Shown here: positions 7,933-17,269 of the stretch, piece after piece
Position numbering within the stretch: position 1 is the first letter of the stretch
Layout: each line of letters opens with the position of its first letter
Origin: JBBRYB01 sp038238115
Lineage (GTDB): Bacteria; Actinomycetota; Actinomycetes; Propionibacteriales; Nocardioidaceae
DNA length: 64,000 nucleotides
Direction of reading: 5' to 3'
NCBI GenBank assembly: GCA_038238115.1
Contig: JBBRYB010000015.1
Location: 1-64,000, forward strand
Position numbers and translations under genes: made by a program
Notes under the pieces: model-generated
The model's database searches: none
The model's input: the letters and a program-made list of their open reading frames with translations, nothing else
What the model was told of the DNA's origin: nothing

Positions 7933-8134
7933 GGTGCTCTCCCAACCCTGGTTGCAGCAAGGCGCTCTGCCCTCCACATCAGTCATCATGCTCTCGCTGG
8001 ACATACGGAGGGAAGGGGCCGACGAGACTCATGAAAACCGCCGGCGAAGCGCTACCCGTGGATCCGGGGGGACTGAACCGCCTGCAACTCTCGCGGTGGC
8101 TGGGAGGAATAATCAAGACCTGTGGATCGGCGTG

Positions 8135-8935
8135 TCATGCGACTTGCTGATCGCCTCCTGATTCCTGGGCCGTGTCGTCGGGGCGTTCGACGAGGTTGCC
8201 GTTCTTGAACTCCGCACCGACACGGACCAGTGCGACGAGGTGGCCTGTCAGCCGCGTGGTAATGACCTGGCAGTGCCCAGATGTGAGCCGATGGGCCGGG
8301 TCCCATGAAGGGAGGCTGAGACCTGTCGGCTGTCCGAAGCGCCAGAACGCCTCGGGCGGATCACCTCGACCGCGACACGCACTCCTAACGAAGTCGTGTC
8401 GCCCGCCCGAAGGTGTCGAGGCGCTCGCCAAGATCGTGGGCATGTGGTCAGCAGCGATCAGCTTGGCGCGGGTGGCATCGCCGCCGTTGCGCGGATCGAA
8501 GTCCAGCAGGTCGAGGCCGTGCCCGGTGACCACGCACAAGGCGTCGCCGGGTTCGTAGCGATCAAGGGTGCTCGGGTCGGGCTGGGTCTGCTGCCACTCC
8601 TTCGGCAGCCAGTAGCCGGTGCCACCTGTGCCGCCGGTCCAGTCGCGCTGACCACCGGTGTAGGCGCGCCTCGCAACGAAGATCGGCAAGCCCGCGGCTA
8701 TTAGGCCCAGCGCCACGGCCAGCGCGTCGGCGCGGTTACCATCTCCAAGCGATCCGGTCGGCGTACCATTGGATTTGTTGTCGTGGTAGCCGACCTGGTG
8801 CGCCGCTTCCTTTTCACCAAGGGAGCGGCGTTCCTCTGCGTTCGCCTGCTCGGGCCTTGCGCGCCAGAACTTGAGGTTTCGACGCCGTCGAGTCTGGGAT
8901 CCGCCTCAGCCCTGCTACGGGCGAATTCTTCGTGG
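8135..8935 (-). pseudogene. Bifunctional primase-polymerase of an integrated element, frameshifted
   Basis: The region just downstream of the excisionase remnant begins LTHEEFARSRAEADPRLDG in one frame and moves to RNLKFWRARPEQANAEERRS and then ADALAVALGLIAAGLPIF in another. The last frame contains Prim-Pol features: GTGYWLPKEWQQTQPD, a GHGLDLLDFDPRNGGD segment with the catalytic acidic pair, and ASASTPSGGRHDFV. After that the sequence degrades to TGA at 8135. Such primases replicate actinobacterial integrative elements. At least two frameshifts plus C-terminal truncation make it non-functional. Confidence 0.72.
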
Positions 8936-8936
8936 G

Positions 8937-9132
8937 TCAGGCGGCATCGTCGCCACCAGCGGTCGGGATTCGGTGCATCAACTTGTCGAGGTCCGCGATG
9001 TCGATGCGGATGTTCCTATGGCCGACGCGGTACGCCGGCAGCGAACCCTCAGAAATCCGGCGGCGGACGGTCCGGGGCGTTCCATTTGAGGTGCTGAGCG
9101 GCTTCGGCGATTGTGACGTACGTGCGCTTCAC
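8937..9132 (-). pseudogene. Excisionase/AlpA-type HTH protein, frameshifted
   Basis: A GTG at 9132, preceded by GGAGG, starts VKRTYVTIAEAAQHL, the first helix of a MerR/AlpA-like DNA-binding domain. The rest, TPRTVRRRISEGSLPAYRVG and NIRIDIADLDKLMHRIP, is one frame over and ends with TGA at 8937-8939. One indel near 9090 separates the halves. Excisionases of this kind bend att DNA and direct a tyrosine integrase toward excision. It sits between integrase and primase-polymerase remnants. Confidence 0.78.
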
Positions 9133-9342
9133 GGAGGACCCTCCAACGATGATTCATCGTTGGCGCCGGCTCCGCGATCAGTGACTCGCTCGAATCGGTC
9201 AGTCGCGCGATTGCGCCAGGGTGCCTTCGCAACCTGTCTCCGTGTGCCCCGAGATGGGGGCCACCTAGCCGCGTGGTCGAGCTGTAGCCGCGTCTAGGTC
9301 GTTCACTCAACCCGCAACAATACACCGAAAATGGCAGACCAG

Positions 9343-10476
9343 TCAGCCCTTGTCCACCAGCGCCGACAGTGCGGCAGCGATCTGGTTCGGCCTGTCCGAG
9401 ACGGCGCTTTGGTAGATCAGCGCTGCCTGCGCGGTCGAGTGCCCGAGCCGCTGCTGGAGCTCACCGATGGTGGCACCTGACCTGGCCGCCATGATCGCGC
9501 CGAAGTGCCGCAGATCGTGCACGCGAACATCAGGTCTGCCGGCCCTCTGCTTGGCGGGGCCGAACACCTTGTGGACGGTGGAGATCGCCAGGTGTCCGTC
9601 ACCGGACGCCGGTGGGAACACGAGCCCGTCTCGGCCGAACGCGGCATGGTGGGCGACGTGATGTTTCAGCGTCGGACAATGTGGGGAGGGATGGTGACCG
9701 AGCGCCTGCCCGCGTCGGACTTCGGCTCACCGACAATGGTGCGCCCGCCCACGGTGGTGACGGCCCGCCGGATGTGGACGACGCCGTTCTTCAGATCGAG
9801 GTCGCAGCGGCGCAGCGCCGCCAGCTCACCGAACCTCATCGCGCACCAGCCGCCGAGCAGCACCAACGCCTTGTATCGCTCCGGTATGGCAGCGACGATC
9901 TGCTTGAACTCACCGATGGTCAACACCCGTAGCTCGCGGGCGCGCTTCTTGCCGCCTGCGCCTTTGATCCGGGCCGGGTTCACGGCCATGATCCCGTCGT
10001 CGACGGCGCCCGCCAGGATCGTCCGTAGCAGCCCGTAAGCGTTCGCCCGAGCGGTCGGGTGTCTGGGGTCGAGCTGTGCGTACCACTGGCGGACACGGAC
10101 CGGCGTGATCGCGGTGATCGTGGTGTCGCCGAACGTCGGCAGGATGTGGACACGCAGCAGCGACTCATACAGTGCGGCGGTGCCCGGCTTCACCGGCCGG
10201 GTAGCCAGCCACGCCTCGGACCACTCCCCGAAGGTGGCAGCGCCGGTTTGGGATTTGACGACCGGACTCGTCCAGTTATCCCGCGTGATGTCGGTGCGAA
10301 CACCTGACAGCCACACATCGGCGTCGGAGTAGGTGTCGAAAGTGACCGGCGCCTTGTAGCTATCTCATCGGGGCCGACGTACCGGGGCCTGGAACCTGCC
10401 GGACGGCAGCTCGCGGATGGCTCCGAAGGCTCGTCGTGGACGCTTCTTCCTGGCGGTGATGTCGCTATCGTGCCAT
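9343..10476 (-). pseudogene. Tyrosine recombinase (integrase), multiply frameshifted
   Basis: From an ATG at 10476 the family segments appear in several frames: RAFGAIRELPSGRFQA, then YKAPVTFDTYSDADVWLSG, an SAM-like core-binding domain (GEWSEAWLATRPVKPGTAAL), then the catalytic domain with LGGWCAMRFGELAALRRCD (first catalytic Arg). After a break near 9680 come VHDLRHFGAIMAARSG (His-x-x-Arg) and LGHSTAQAALIYQ with the nucleophile Tyr. Three or four indels interrupt it. Excision or integration by this copy is impossible. Confidence 0.85.
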
Positions 10477-10488
10477 AACGTATGGCAC
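10470..10488. promoter_or_regulatory. 19-bp palindrome overlapping the integrase start
   Basis: GTGCCATAACGTATGGCAC is a perfect inverted repeat (8-base arms, 3-base centre) covering the integrase ATG. It could have been an operator for an element-encoded repressor. Confidence 0.5.
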
Positions 10489-10593
10489 AACAGGGGTAGT
10501 TGTGTCCACGAGTGTCGAGCCGCAGCAGGATGCATAACCGCAGGTCACAAACGGTCTTGGCTGGTAAGTCCGCGTTTTCCCTGCTACGCCCAA

Positions 10594-10620
10594 ACAGGTT
10601 CGATCCCTGCTGCGCCCACC
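10594..10620 (+). other. tRNA 3'-end-like sequence, candidate att site
   Basis: ACAGG-TTCGATC-CCTGC has the stem-loop geometry of a T arm (4 of 5 pairs). It is followed directly by a 7-base acceptor strand TGCGCCC and ACC, exactly as at a tRNA 3' end. No 5' half of a tRNA precedes it. It lies about 120 bp outside the integrase remnant, the usual place for an attachment site left by a tRNA-targeting element. Confidence 0.5.
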
Positions 10621-10710
10621 CGATAAGACCAGCTGAGCGGTCCTTCTGCCCGAGCATGCGCGATGGGCAACGGGCACGCACTGCGGTCGCCTGAACGTCG
10701 CTGCCTCAGG

Positions 10711-11466
10711 CTAGGCGCGGGCGCGCACACACCAGGCTGAAGCGGTGACATCGAACGACGCCGGTGGAAACAGGCTCGCGCATCTGGTCCTCAGCACCTC
10801 CCGGCCCCCCTGGTCGAGCTGGCTGACGTAGGCACCAGCCGGCCCCACGCCCAGCAGGAAGGGCTCCCACCAGTCCGCGAACGTCGCGAATCGCACGGTG
10901 ACGGTCAGCGTCGTGGCCTCGATGTGCGTGAGGTCGGCCGCCTCGCACAGTTTCTCCAGATGACCCGCGCGAGCGCCGGCCAGCTGGTCCTCGCCGCGCG
11001 CATCCGGGTCGACCTCGTGCACTGCCTGCCAGAACGCCGTCAGGGGGCCGCCCCCGGCGTGATCCCACACGCAGGCTCCGACCAGCCCTCCTGGGCGGCT
11101 GACCCGGGCCATCTCGCGTAGCCCCGCCACGGGATCGGTCATGAAGTGCACGACCAGCTGGGCAAGGGACAGGTCGAAGCAACCATCAGGGAAGGGGAGA
11201 TCCTCGGCGACACCGGACCGCACGTCGAGCTCAGGGAAACGCGCACGAATTGCACCGACGAACGAGGGGGATGGGTCGATCGCCGACACGGCGTCGACGC
11301 CAAGACGTTCCACGAGTTGCGCGGTCAATGCGCCCGGTCCACATCCAACGTCCAGCGCCCGATGACCCGTCGATACGTCGGCCAGGTCAGCGAACTCCAC
11401 AGCCAACGGTTCGGAATACCGACCCATGAACCGGGCGTACGCATTCGCGGGAACATCGAAGGTCAC
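10711..11466 (-). CDS. Class I SAM-dependent methyltransferase
   Basis: The 251-residue cytosolic protein has the Rossmann methyltransferase motifs: motif I ALDVGCGPGALTAQL at about residues 37-51, an acidic residue binding the SAM ribose (SAIDPSP), and DLPFPDGCFDLSLAQLVVHF as motif II/post II. It resembles the UbiE/BioC-like small-molecule group, but the substrate cannot be read from sequence. The GTG start is supported by a -10-like TATGTT six bases upstream, indicating a leaderless message. Neighbours do not suggest a pathway. The gene is intact, in contrast to the integrase region beside it. Confidence 0.88.
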   Translation of the reverse strand: MTFDVPANAYARFMGRYSEPLAVEFADLADVSTGHRALDVGCGPGALTAQLVERLGVDAVSAIDPSPSFVGAIRARFPELDVRSGVAEDLPFPDGCFDLSLAQLVVHFMTDPVAGLREMARVSRPGGLVGACVWDHAGGGPLTAFWQAVHEVDPDARGEDQLAGARAGHLEKLCEAADLTHIEATTLTVTVRFATFADWWEPFLLGVGPAGAYVSQLDQGGREVLRTRCASLFPPASFDVTASAWCVRARA

Positions 11467-11472
11467 CGCTCA

Positions 11473-11478
11473 AACATA
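11473..11478 (-). promoter_or_regulatory. -10 element, leaderless methyltransferase gene
   Basis: TATGTT lies 6 bases before the GTG at 11466, matching the TANNNT-N6/7-start pattern repeated in this window. Confidence 0.55.
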
Positions 11479-11687
11479 GGTTCGCTAGCGATGATCGTGC
11501 CATCTCGCGTGAGTGGTAGGCGTGACCAATGTCAGGAGCTCCTCCGGGCGCCGCTCAGGCATTCCCGCCGGAATGTTGGGCCTCCGGCTACTGGATCGGC
11601 GTGGGCAAGCGGTCGACCAGGCCGAGTCGCCGGCTGGCCATGAGCGATATGGTCCCCTCGACCGCATGTTCTGTCGGAGGAGATGAC

Positions 11688-12719
11688 ATGACTCACCGCG
11701 AGGCTCACTTGGTGGGCAGCCTGCCTGGGCCGACAGCCGCCTCGGCGATGTCGACCGCTCTCCAGATCTTGGGTCCGTCCCTGCGCAGCCTGCCTGATGG
11801 CGAGACCGGCGAGCGGCGCAACTGGATCATCTCGATCATCGACGGCTTTCGACGGCATCCCGATCTCGAGCTGAGCAAGCCGGGAGACTGGTCGGACTAC
11901 GACAAGACGCCGGTCATGAAGATCCGCAAGGGGCACAAGCTCTACGGGGCGGCCTTGGACTTGGGCCATCTCGACGCGGTACGTAGCAGCTTTCCCGATT
12001 TCGAACACACAAGGGCTGCGGCCGGGCGGCCCGATCTGGCCTTTCAGCAGGGCGTGCCAGGTGATTTCGATCTGGCCATGTTCACCCTTGGCCCGGTGGG
12101 GGCATTACGCAGCCGACGGCCGTTCACCGAGGCCACCCTGGCCGAGATTCGTGATGTGAAGGCGATCACCGGAGCGGACACGCTCTTCCAGATCGAGGTG
12201 CCGGCCGAGCTGGTGTTGCTTGCCAAGGCCCCAGCGCCGGCCCGGCCGATGATGGCCAGGCTGTTCGCGAAGTCGATCACGGGTCTGGCTGCGGCGACAC
12301 CCGCCGGCACCCGGTTCGGCGTTCATCTGTGCTTGGGGGACATGAACAACCGCGCGTTCGCGACGATGACCGACGTGGCCCCGATGGTTCTGCTGGCAAA
12401 CGCAATATTGCGTAGCTGGCCCGAAGACCGTCCGCTGGACATCCTGCACGCGCCATTCGCCGCGGCGGACCAACCGGCAACGACGGACGGCGCGTTCTAC
12501 GCGCCACTACGTGAGCTGACCCTGCCCGACAGCGTCCGCTTCGCGGCAGGTTTCGCCCACGAGTCCCAACCACTGTCGGACCAGCTGCGTATCCGCTCGC
12601 TCATCGATGACCTACTGCACCGGGAGGTCGCTATCGCGGCCGCGTGCGGGATGGGACGACGCTCTGAGTCCGACGGCAGGGCCGTGCTCGAGCGCACGGC
12701 CGAGCTCTGCGCACCCTGA
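11688..12719 (+). CDS. MetE-like TIM-barrel protein of unknown function
   Basis: The 343-residue protein starts MTHREAHLVGSLPGPTAASA and continues LPDGETGERRNWI, SFPDFEHTRAAAGRPDLAFQ, then late VRFAAGFAHESQPL and AIAAACGMGRRSE. This layout resembles the cobalamin-independent methionine synthase / uroporphyrinogen decarboxylase-like barrel superfamily, where LVGSLP and a C-terminal CGMGR segment line the active site. It is shorter than MetE and has no homocysteine/folate pair I can assign, so I do not name a reaction. GGAGGAG at 11676-11682 supports the ATG at 11688. Confidence 0.72.
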   Translation: MTHREAHLVGSLPGPTAASAMSTALQILGPSLRSLPDGETGERRNWIISIIDGFRRHPDLELSKPGDWSDYDKTPVMKIRKGHKLYGAALDLGHLDAVRSSFPDFEHTRAAAGRPDLAFQQGVPGDFDLAMFTLGPVGALRSRRPFTEATLAEIRDVKAITGADTLFQIEVPAELVLLAKAPAPARPMMARLFAKSITGLAAATPAGTRFGVHLCLGDMNNRAFATMTDVAPMVLLANAILRSWPEDRPLDILHAPFAAADQPATTDGAFYAPLRELTLPDSVRFAAGFAHESQPLSDQLRIRSLIDDLLHREVAIAAACGMGRRSESDGRAVLERTAELCAP

Positions 12720-13219
12720 ACCTGTCCCGATCACGATCGACACCAGGGACTCCCACGCACTGGCCGAGTCGTGACGTCGCACGTCACTGGTGACGCTGAC
12801 AGAACGGCGACGACGGTCTCGTGGTGGTACCGCACGTTGGTCACCGCCAAGGCGTCGGTAGCTTGGATCTCTCCGCTGCCGGGTCTTGGCTCCCCAGGGT
12901 AAGGGGGTGCGGGCGTCCAGTCCGAGTCCGGGACTGGCACTCGCGGCAGTAGGCTCGGCACGCGGTACCATTGATTACCATTGATAGAGTGCCGACATAG
13001 GCGGTGCCGCTCGAGGAGCGACAGCTTCTGCTGTGTGGTCGTCGACGTGGCACGGATCCATTGTCCGAGGATTCTCGGCGGGGCGCCGCGATTCAAACGC
13101 CGATGTGCTCGCCGACGGTTCGGCACGGTCGCTTCGTGTAGACGACCACCGGGGTCGATTCTGCTGGACGTCTCGTTGCGGATTCCCGTCGAGACGCGGT
13201 GCGTCGTTGTCATCCCGCC
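12720..13219. other. Long intergenic stretch before the SNF2 helicase gene
   Basis: About 500 bases with no supportable gene. The only clear structure is a tandem repeat of TACCATTGAT at 12966-12985. Open frames on both strands lack family motifs and conflict with each other. It probably contains the helicase promoter. Confidence 0.45.
12966..12985 (+). repeat. Tandem 10-bp repeat (TACCATTGAT x2)
   Basis: Two adjacent perfect copies, spaced one helical turn, lie about 235 bases before the SNF2 helicase gene. A regulator-binding role is possible but unproven. Confidence 0.6.
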
Positions 13220-15376
13220 ATGGCCAGCGCGCCTGGAGTTTCAGAGGAGGAGCTATTGGCTCGACGAGGCCAGCGCCAGTCCGGTGCCACCCGGACCGTC
13301 CCACGTCGCCAGCGACGCGTCGGCGACCTCGACAATGACGGCATCCTGCCCGTGCTCGCCCGCGCCGTGCGCGAGGTCGAGGCGGGTGCTCTGCGCGGTC
13401 CCTTGACATCTTCGGGTCGTACCAAGTTCCAGGTCGTCGCCATGCTGGTGCGCGAGGAGCGCGCCCGCGTCAGGGGCGATGGGGAAAGCAGTGATGCCTA
13501 CCGCACCGAGCAGCTCAAGCGGCTCGACGGGGTGGCGACGATCCTGGCAAAGACGGCCGCCCGCGATCCCTCGCTCCTCGCGCTGCTCGCTGAGGAGGCC
13601 GTCGTCTCCGACACGGCCCAGGCGCTCAAGCGCGACATGCTGGTCGCCGCCGGTGCCGAGCCGCCAGATGACGCCGCGACCAGCGGGCCTGAGGCCTCCT
13701 CAGAAACGACCGAGCGGCGGGTCGTGCCCCAGTCGGTCATCTCGCGACAGCTCGCCAATCCGTTCCTGGCCCCCGAGTTCGTGTCCGCAGAACCCCGTGC
13801 GGGCGGCCCGAAGCGGTTGGCGACCTGGGAGCTGCTCGGCCCGCTGTTCAGGTCGTTCGAGTACGGCGGAGCCTCCTCGTGCATGGATCTGCCGGAACCG
13901 TCCGCGCGGCGTGCGCCGGGTGGCCTTGAGCTGATGCCGCACCAGGCGCAAGTGGTTGCCGCGGCCGCATCCGACCACCGGACGTTCCTGCTCGCCGACG
14001 AACCGGGCCTGGGGAAGACTGCCCAGGCGCTGCTCGCGGCTCAGGCCGCGAACGCCTACCCGCTGCTGGTCGTCGTACCGAACGTCGTCAAGACGAACTG
14101 GGCTCGTGAGGCTGGCATGTGGACCCCGAAACGCCCCGTCACCGTGATCCACGGCGACGGTGAGACGATCGATGGCTTCGCCGACATCGTCGTCGTCAAC
14201 TACGAGGTGCTCGACCGCCACGTTGGCTGGCTTGGCGACTTCGGGTTCCGCGGCATGGTCGTCGACGAGGCGCACTTCATCAAGAACAAGAAGTCGCAGC
14301 GCTCCCAGCACGCGCTCCAGCTTTCGACGCGGATCCGCAGCCGCGCCAGGCGTCCTTTGCTGATGGCCCTGACAGGCACGCCTCTGATCAACGACATCGA
14401 GGACTTCCGGGCGATCTGGCAGTTCCTCGGGTGGATCGATGAGAGGAAACCCGGCCACGCGCTCATGGAGTCCCTCGAGGAGACCGGCCTGACTCCAGCC
14501 GACCCGGGCTTCTATCCTGCCGCGCGTTCGTGCGTGATTGACCTAGGCATTGTCCGTCGCCGCAAGGTCGATGTTGCCGCCAACATCCCCGCCCGCCGCA
14601 TCGCCGACCTTCCCGTCGAGCTGGACGACGCAGTCGGTCGCTCGATCCGTGATGCCGAGCGCGAGCTCGCGAGCCGCCTCGTGTCGCGCTATCACGACGC
14701 TCTCGCGACACGTACCTCCGGTGTCCTGGTCGAGGGAATCGACTACGACCTCGTACGCCGTGTCGCCGCCTGGGAACGAGAGGACACAACGACGAAGACC
14801 GGTCAGAACGTGTTCAGCATGATGCGTCGTATCGGCCAGGCGAAGGCAGGTCTGGCCGCCGACTACGCCTCTCAGCTCGCGCGCAACGTGGGCAAGGTCG
14901 TCTTCTTCGCCAAGCACGTCGACGTGATGGACGTCGCCGAGGACACATTCGCCAAGCGCGGCATCCAGTACTCGTCGATCCGGGGCGACCAGACATCGAA
15001 GACGCGTCAGAGCAATATCGACGGGTTCGTCAACGATCCCGGCGTCTCCATCGCGGTCTGCTCGCTGACTGCCGCGGGCGTGGGGCTCAACCTGCAGGTT
15101 GCCTCCAACGTGGTGCTCGCCGAGCTGTCCTGGACCGACGCCGAGCAGACTCAGGCCATCGACCGCGTTCACCGCATTGGTCAGGAGGAGCCTGTCACCG
15201 CGTGGCGGATCATCGCCGCCCAGACCATCGACACGAAGATCGCGGAGCTCATCGACAGCAAGGCGGGACTCGCCGCCAAAGCGCTCGACGGCTCGGGCGA
15301 CGAGGTGTCGTCGTCGGCCGACGTCCAGCTCAGAGCTCTCGAGGCTCTGTTGACGGATGCCTTGTCAGAGTCGTAG
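13220..15376 (+). CDS. SNF2-family helicase-like ATPase
   Basis: This protein of about 718 residues contains a superfamily-2 SNF2 motor: Q-motif-like LMPHQAQVV, Walker A DEPGLGKT, DEAH box VVDEAHFIKN, motif III LMALTGTPLIN, then the C-terminal lobe with SIRGDQTSKTRQ and QAIDRVHRIGQ. An N-terminal helical part of about 220 residues has no family I recognise. Such proteins translocate on duplex DNA and remodel protein-DNA complexes; the layout recalls bacterial SMARCAL1-like enzymes. Start is uncertain: GTG 13199, ATG 13220, or TTG 13256 with AGGAGG five bases upstream. No methylase or nuclease partner is adjacent. Confidence 0.88.
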   Translation: MASAPGVSEEELLARRGQRQSGATRTVPRRQRRVGDLDNDGILPVLARAVREVEAGALRGPLTSSGRTKFQVVAMLVREERARVRGDGESSDAYRTEQLKRLDGVATILAKTAARDPSLLALLAEEAVVSDTAQALKRDMLVAAGAEPPDDAATSGPEASSETTERRVVPQSVISRQLANPFLAPEFVSAEPRAGGPKRLATWELLGPLFRSFEYGGASSCMDLPEPSARRAPGGLELMPHQAQVVAAAASDHRTFLLADEPGLGKTAQALLAAQAANAYPLLVVVPNVVKTNWAREAGMWTPKRPVTVIHGDGETIDGFADIVVVNYEVLDRHVGWLGDFGFRGMVVDEAHFIKNKKSQRSQHALQLSTRIRSRARRPLLMALTGTPLINDIEDFRAIWQFLGWIDERKPGHALMESLEETGLTPADPGFYPAARSCVIDLGIVRRRKVDVAANIPARRIADLPVELDDAVGRSIRDAERELASRLVSRYHDALATRTSGVLVEGIDYDLVRRVAAWEREDTTTKTGQNVFSMMRRIGQAKAGLAADYASQLARNVGKVVFFAKHVDVMDVAEDTFAKRGIQYSSIRGDQTSKTRQSNIDGFVNDPGVSIAVCSLTAAGVGLNLQVASNVVLAELSWTDAEQTQAIDRVHRIGQEEPVTAWRIIAAQTIDTKIAELIDSKAGLAAKALDGSGDEVSSSADVQLRALEALLTDALSES

Positions 15377-15472
15377 CCAACACCGGCTTGTCTGACGGCA
15401 GTACGCCGTCTCGCACTCGGTCGGTGGACGTGTCGATGCTGATCTGGAGTCGGTACGCGTACGGCGGCGAAC

Positions 15473-16846
15473 TCACGCCGATCTTGCGAGCCGCGCGATC
15501 GCCTGGACCGAGCGGTCCACGTCGTCGTCCGTGGTGGAGTAGTTGGAGACAGAGATGCGCATCAGCCGGCGGCCGCGCCACGTGGTCGGGCCCATCCAGC
15601 AGGTGCCGTCGCGCTGGATCGCCTCGGTGATCCGGTCGGTGCGGCCGTCATCACCGAATCCGACCAGGACTTGGTTGAGCACCACATTGTTGGCGATCTC
15701 GAAGCCCTCTGCGGTGAGGCCATCGGCGAAGCGCCGGGCCAGTTGGCAACAGCGGTCGGTGAGGTTGGCCACACCGTCGGTGCCTAGCTCCTTGAGCGCA
15801 GCCCAGACTGCGAAGCCGCGCGCCCGTCGAGATGACTCCGCGGTATGGTCGGCCGCTCCCGCCGTCGACCCGGAACCCACGAGGTACGAGGCGGTGTACG
15901 ACATGGCCGCCACGTGCACTTCGGGCCGCGAGCAGAACGCGAAGGCGGAGTCGTACGGCACATTCAGCCATTTGTGCGCGTCGCAGCCCCACGAGTCCGC
16001 CAACTCCACACCATCGACCAAGTGCCGCAGGGCGGGACTTGCCGCCGCCCACATTCCGAAGGCGCCGTCGACATGTGCCCAGCCCCCGCGCTCATGCACC
16101 ACACCACAGGCGGCTCGCAGATCATCGCAGGCACCAGTGTTGACGTTGCCCGCCTGTAGGCACACGATCGTCGGCGCTTGCGGACCCGAGCGCAGGACGC
16201 GCTCCAGATCATCGACGTCGATGGCCCCGTTTGCGCCGGTGCGGACGGGCTCGACGACGTCCGAGCCCAGGCCGAGCAGCCGCAGCGACCGGTCGACAGT
16301 CGCGTGTCGCTCCTCGCTGGCGACCACCCTCACCCGGGTTGACCCGTTCAAGCCTCGACGCTCCACGTCCCAGCCCGCATCGGCAAGGACGTAGTGGCGG
16401 GCCGAGGCGAGCCCCACGGTGTTGGCCGCCTGTGCTCCGGTGACAAAGCCGACCGACGCGGACGACGGTAGGCCTAGCAGCTGCTTCACCCACGTCCCCG
16501 TTGCATCCTCGGCGGCAGCGGCCGCCGGGCTGAGGACCGCGTTGAATGCACACTGGTCCCAGCCGGCGGCCAAGATGTCGGCGGCGGTTGATGCCGGAAG
16601 AGCACCACCGATGACGAAGCCGAAGAATCGTGGGCCGGCCGTGGCCACGAGCCCCGGCTCCGCCGCCGCAGCAAGCTGGTCGAGCACCTGCTGGGGTGGC
16701 GTCGGATCTTTGGACAGGGGGCCACCGAGGGCTGCGCGGACGTCGTCGAGCCCAGAGGTTGCTCGTACCGGCCGCTCGCCGAGCGAGCTGCGGTAGGCGA
16801 CAACTCGCTCAACGGCGCTGTTGAGCAGCGCAGCAAGATCGTCCAT
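15473..16846 (-). CDS. PLP-dependent amino acid decarboxylase-like enzyme
   Basis: The 457-residue protein belongs to the group II decarboxylase/aminotransferase fold. It shows FFGFVIGGALPAS near the N-terminus, VTGAQAANTVGL, the PLP-stacking His181 in EERHATVD, Asp260 in AHVDGAFG pairing with the pyridine nitrogen, and the Schiff-base Lys292 in CDAHKWLNVPYD. The usual reaction is decarboxylation of an aromatic or acidic amino acid, but the substrate is unknown. The ATG at 16846 is supported by family length and a TACCGT box six bases upstream (leaderless); longer in-frame starts add low-complexity residues. Confidence 0.88.
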   Translation of the reverse strand: MDDLAALLNSAVERVVAYRSSLGERPVRATSGLDDVRAALGGPLSKDPTPPQQVLDQLAAAAEPGLVATAGPRFFGFVIGGALPASTAADILAAGWDQCAFNAVLSPAAAAAEDATGTWVKQLLGLPSSASVGFVTGAQAANTVGLASARHYVLADAGWDVERRGLNGSTRVRVVASEERHATVDRSLRLLGLGSDVVEPVRTGANGAIDVDDLERVLRSGPQAPTIVCLQAGNVNTGACDDLRAACGVVHERGGWAHVDGAFGMWAAASPALRHLVDGVELADSWGCDAHKWLNVPYDSAFAFCSRPEVHVAAMSYTASYLVGSGSTAGAADHTAESSRRARGFAVWAALKELGTDGVANLTDRCCQLARRFADGLTAEGFEIANNVVLNQVLVGFGDDGRTDRITEAIQRDGTCWMGPTTWRGRRLMRISVSNYSTTDDDVDRSVQAIARLARSA

Positions 16847-16852
16847 GGACCG

Positions 16853-16858
16853 ACGGTA
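16853..16858 (-). promoter_or_regulatory. -10 element, leaderless PLP-decarboxylase gene
   Basis: TACCGT ends 6 bases before the ATG at 16846. Confidence 0.55.
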
Positions 16859-17269
16859 CGCCAGTCGACGAGGCGGAGCTGCCCTGCGCGCGACCGGCAT
16901 GGCAAGCTGCTGTTTGGAGTTGAGGCAGACCATCACCGGCGCTCGAAGAGCCCTTGCCCGGGCGCGGCGGACGCAGCAGCGGTACGGCAACCAGCAGCGG
17001 TACGGCAACACTGTGGCGAACACGTTCACCTCCTGGCTGAGCACCCGTCCCCCAATACAACGTGGTCAGCGCACTCGCGCAGCTGTGGCGTTGCCTGCCA
17101 CGGTGAAAAGCCACGACGGCTATCCCTATCGGTGCTCAATGGCTAGCATCACGGCGCCGACCGGCCGGTGGTCGCTCTCGCGGTGGGTCAGTCATCGATG
17201 ATCCCGTCCAGTCGACTCACTCGAGTCAACACCCTCGCACCAGTACGCTGAGTCACCGTTAGGGCTACC
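16859..17269. other. Intergenic stretch with an 18-bp tandem repeat
   Basis: No gene is visible in about 410 bases between divergent genes. It contains the tandem repeat at 16974-17009 described separately. Open frames here are extensions of flanking genes or lack motifs. Confidence 0.45.
16974..17009 (+). repeat. Perfect 18-bp tandem repeat
   Basis: CAGCAGCGGTACGGCAAC occurs twice, head to tail, without mismatch. It lies about 130 bases upstream of the decarboxylase start and could be a regulator site or slippage product. Confidence 0.7.
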
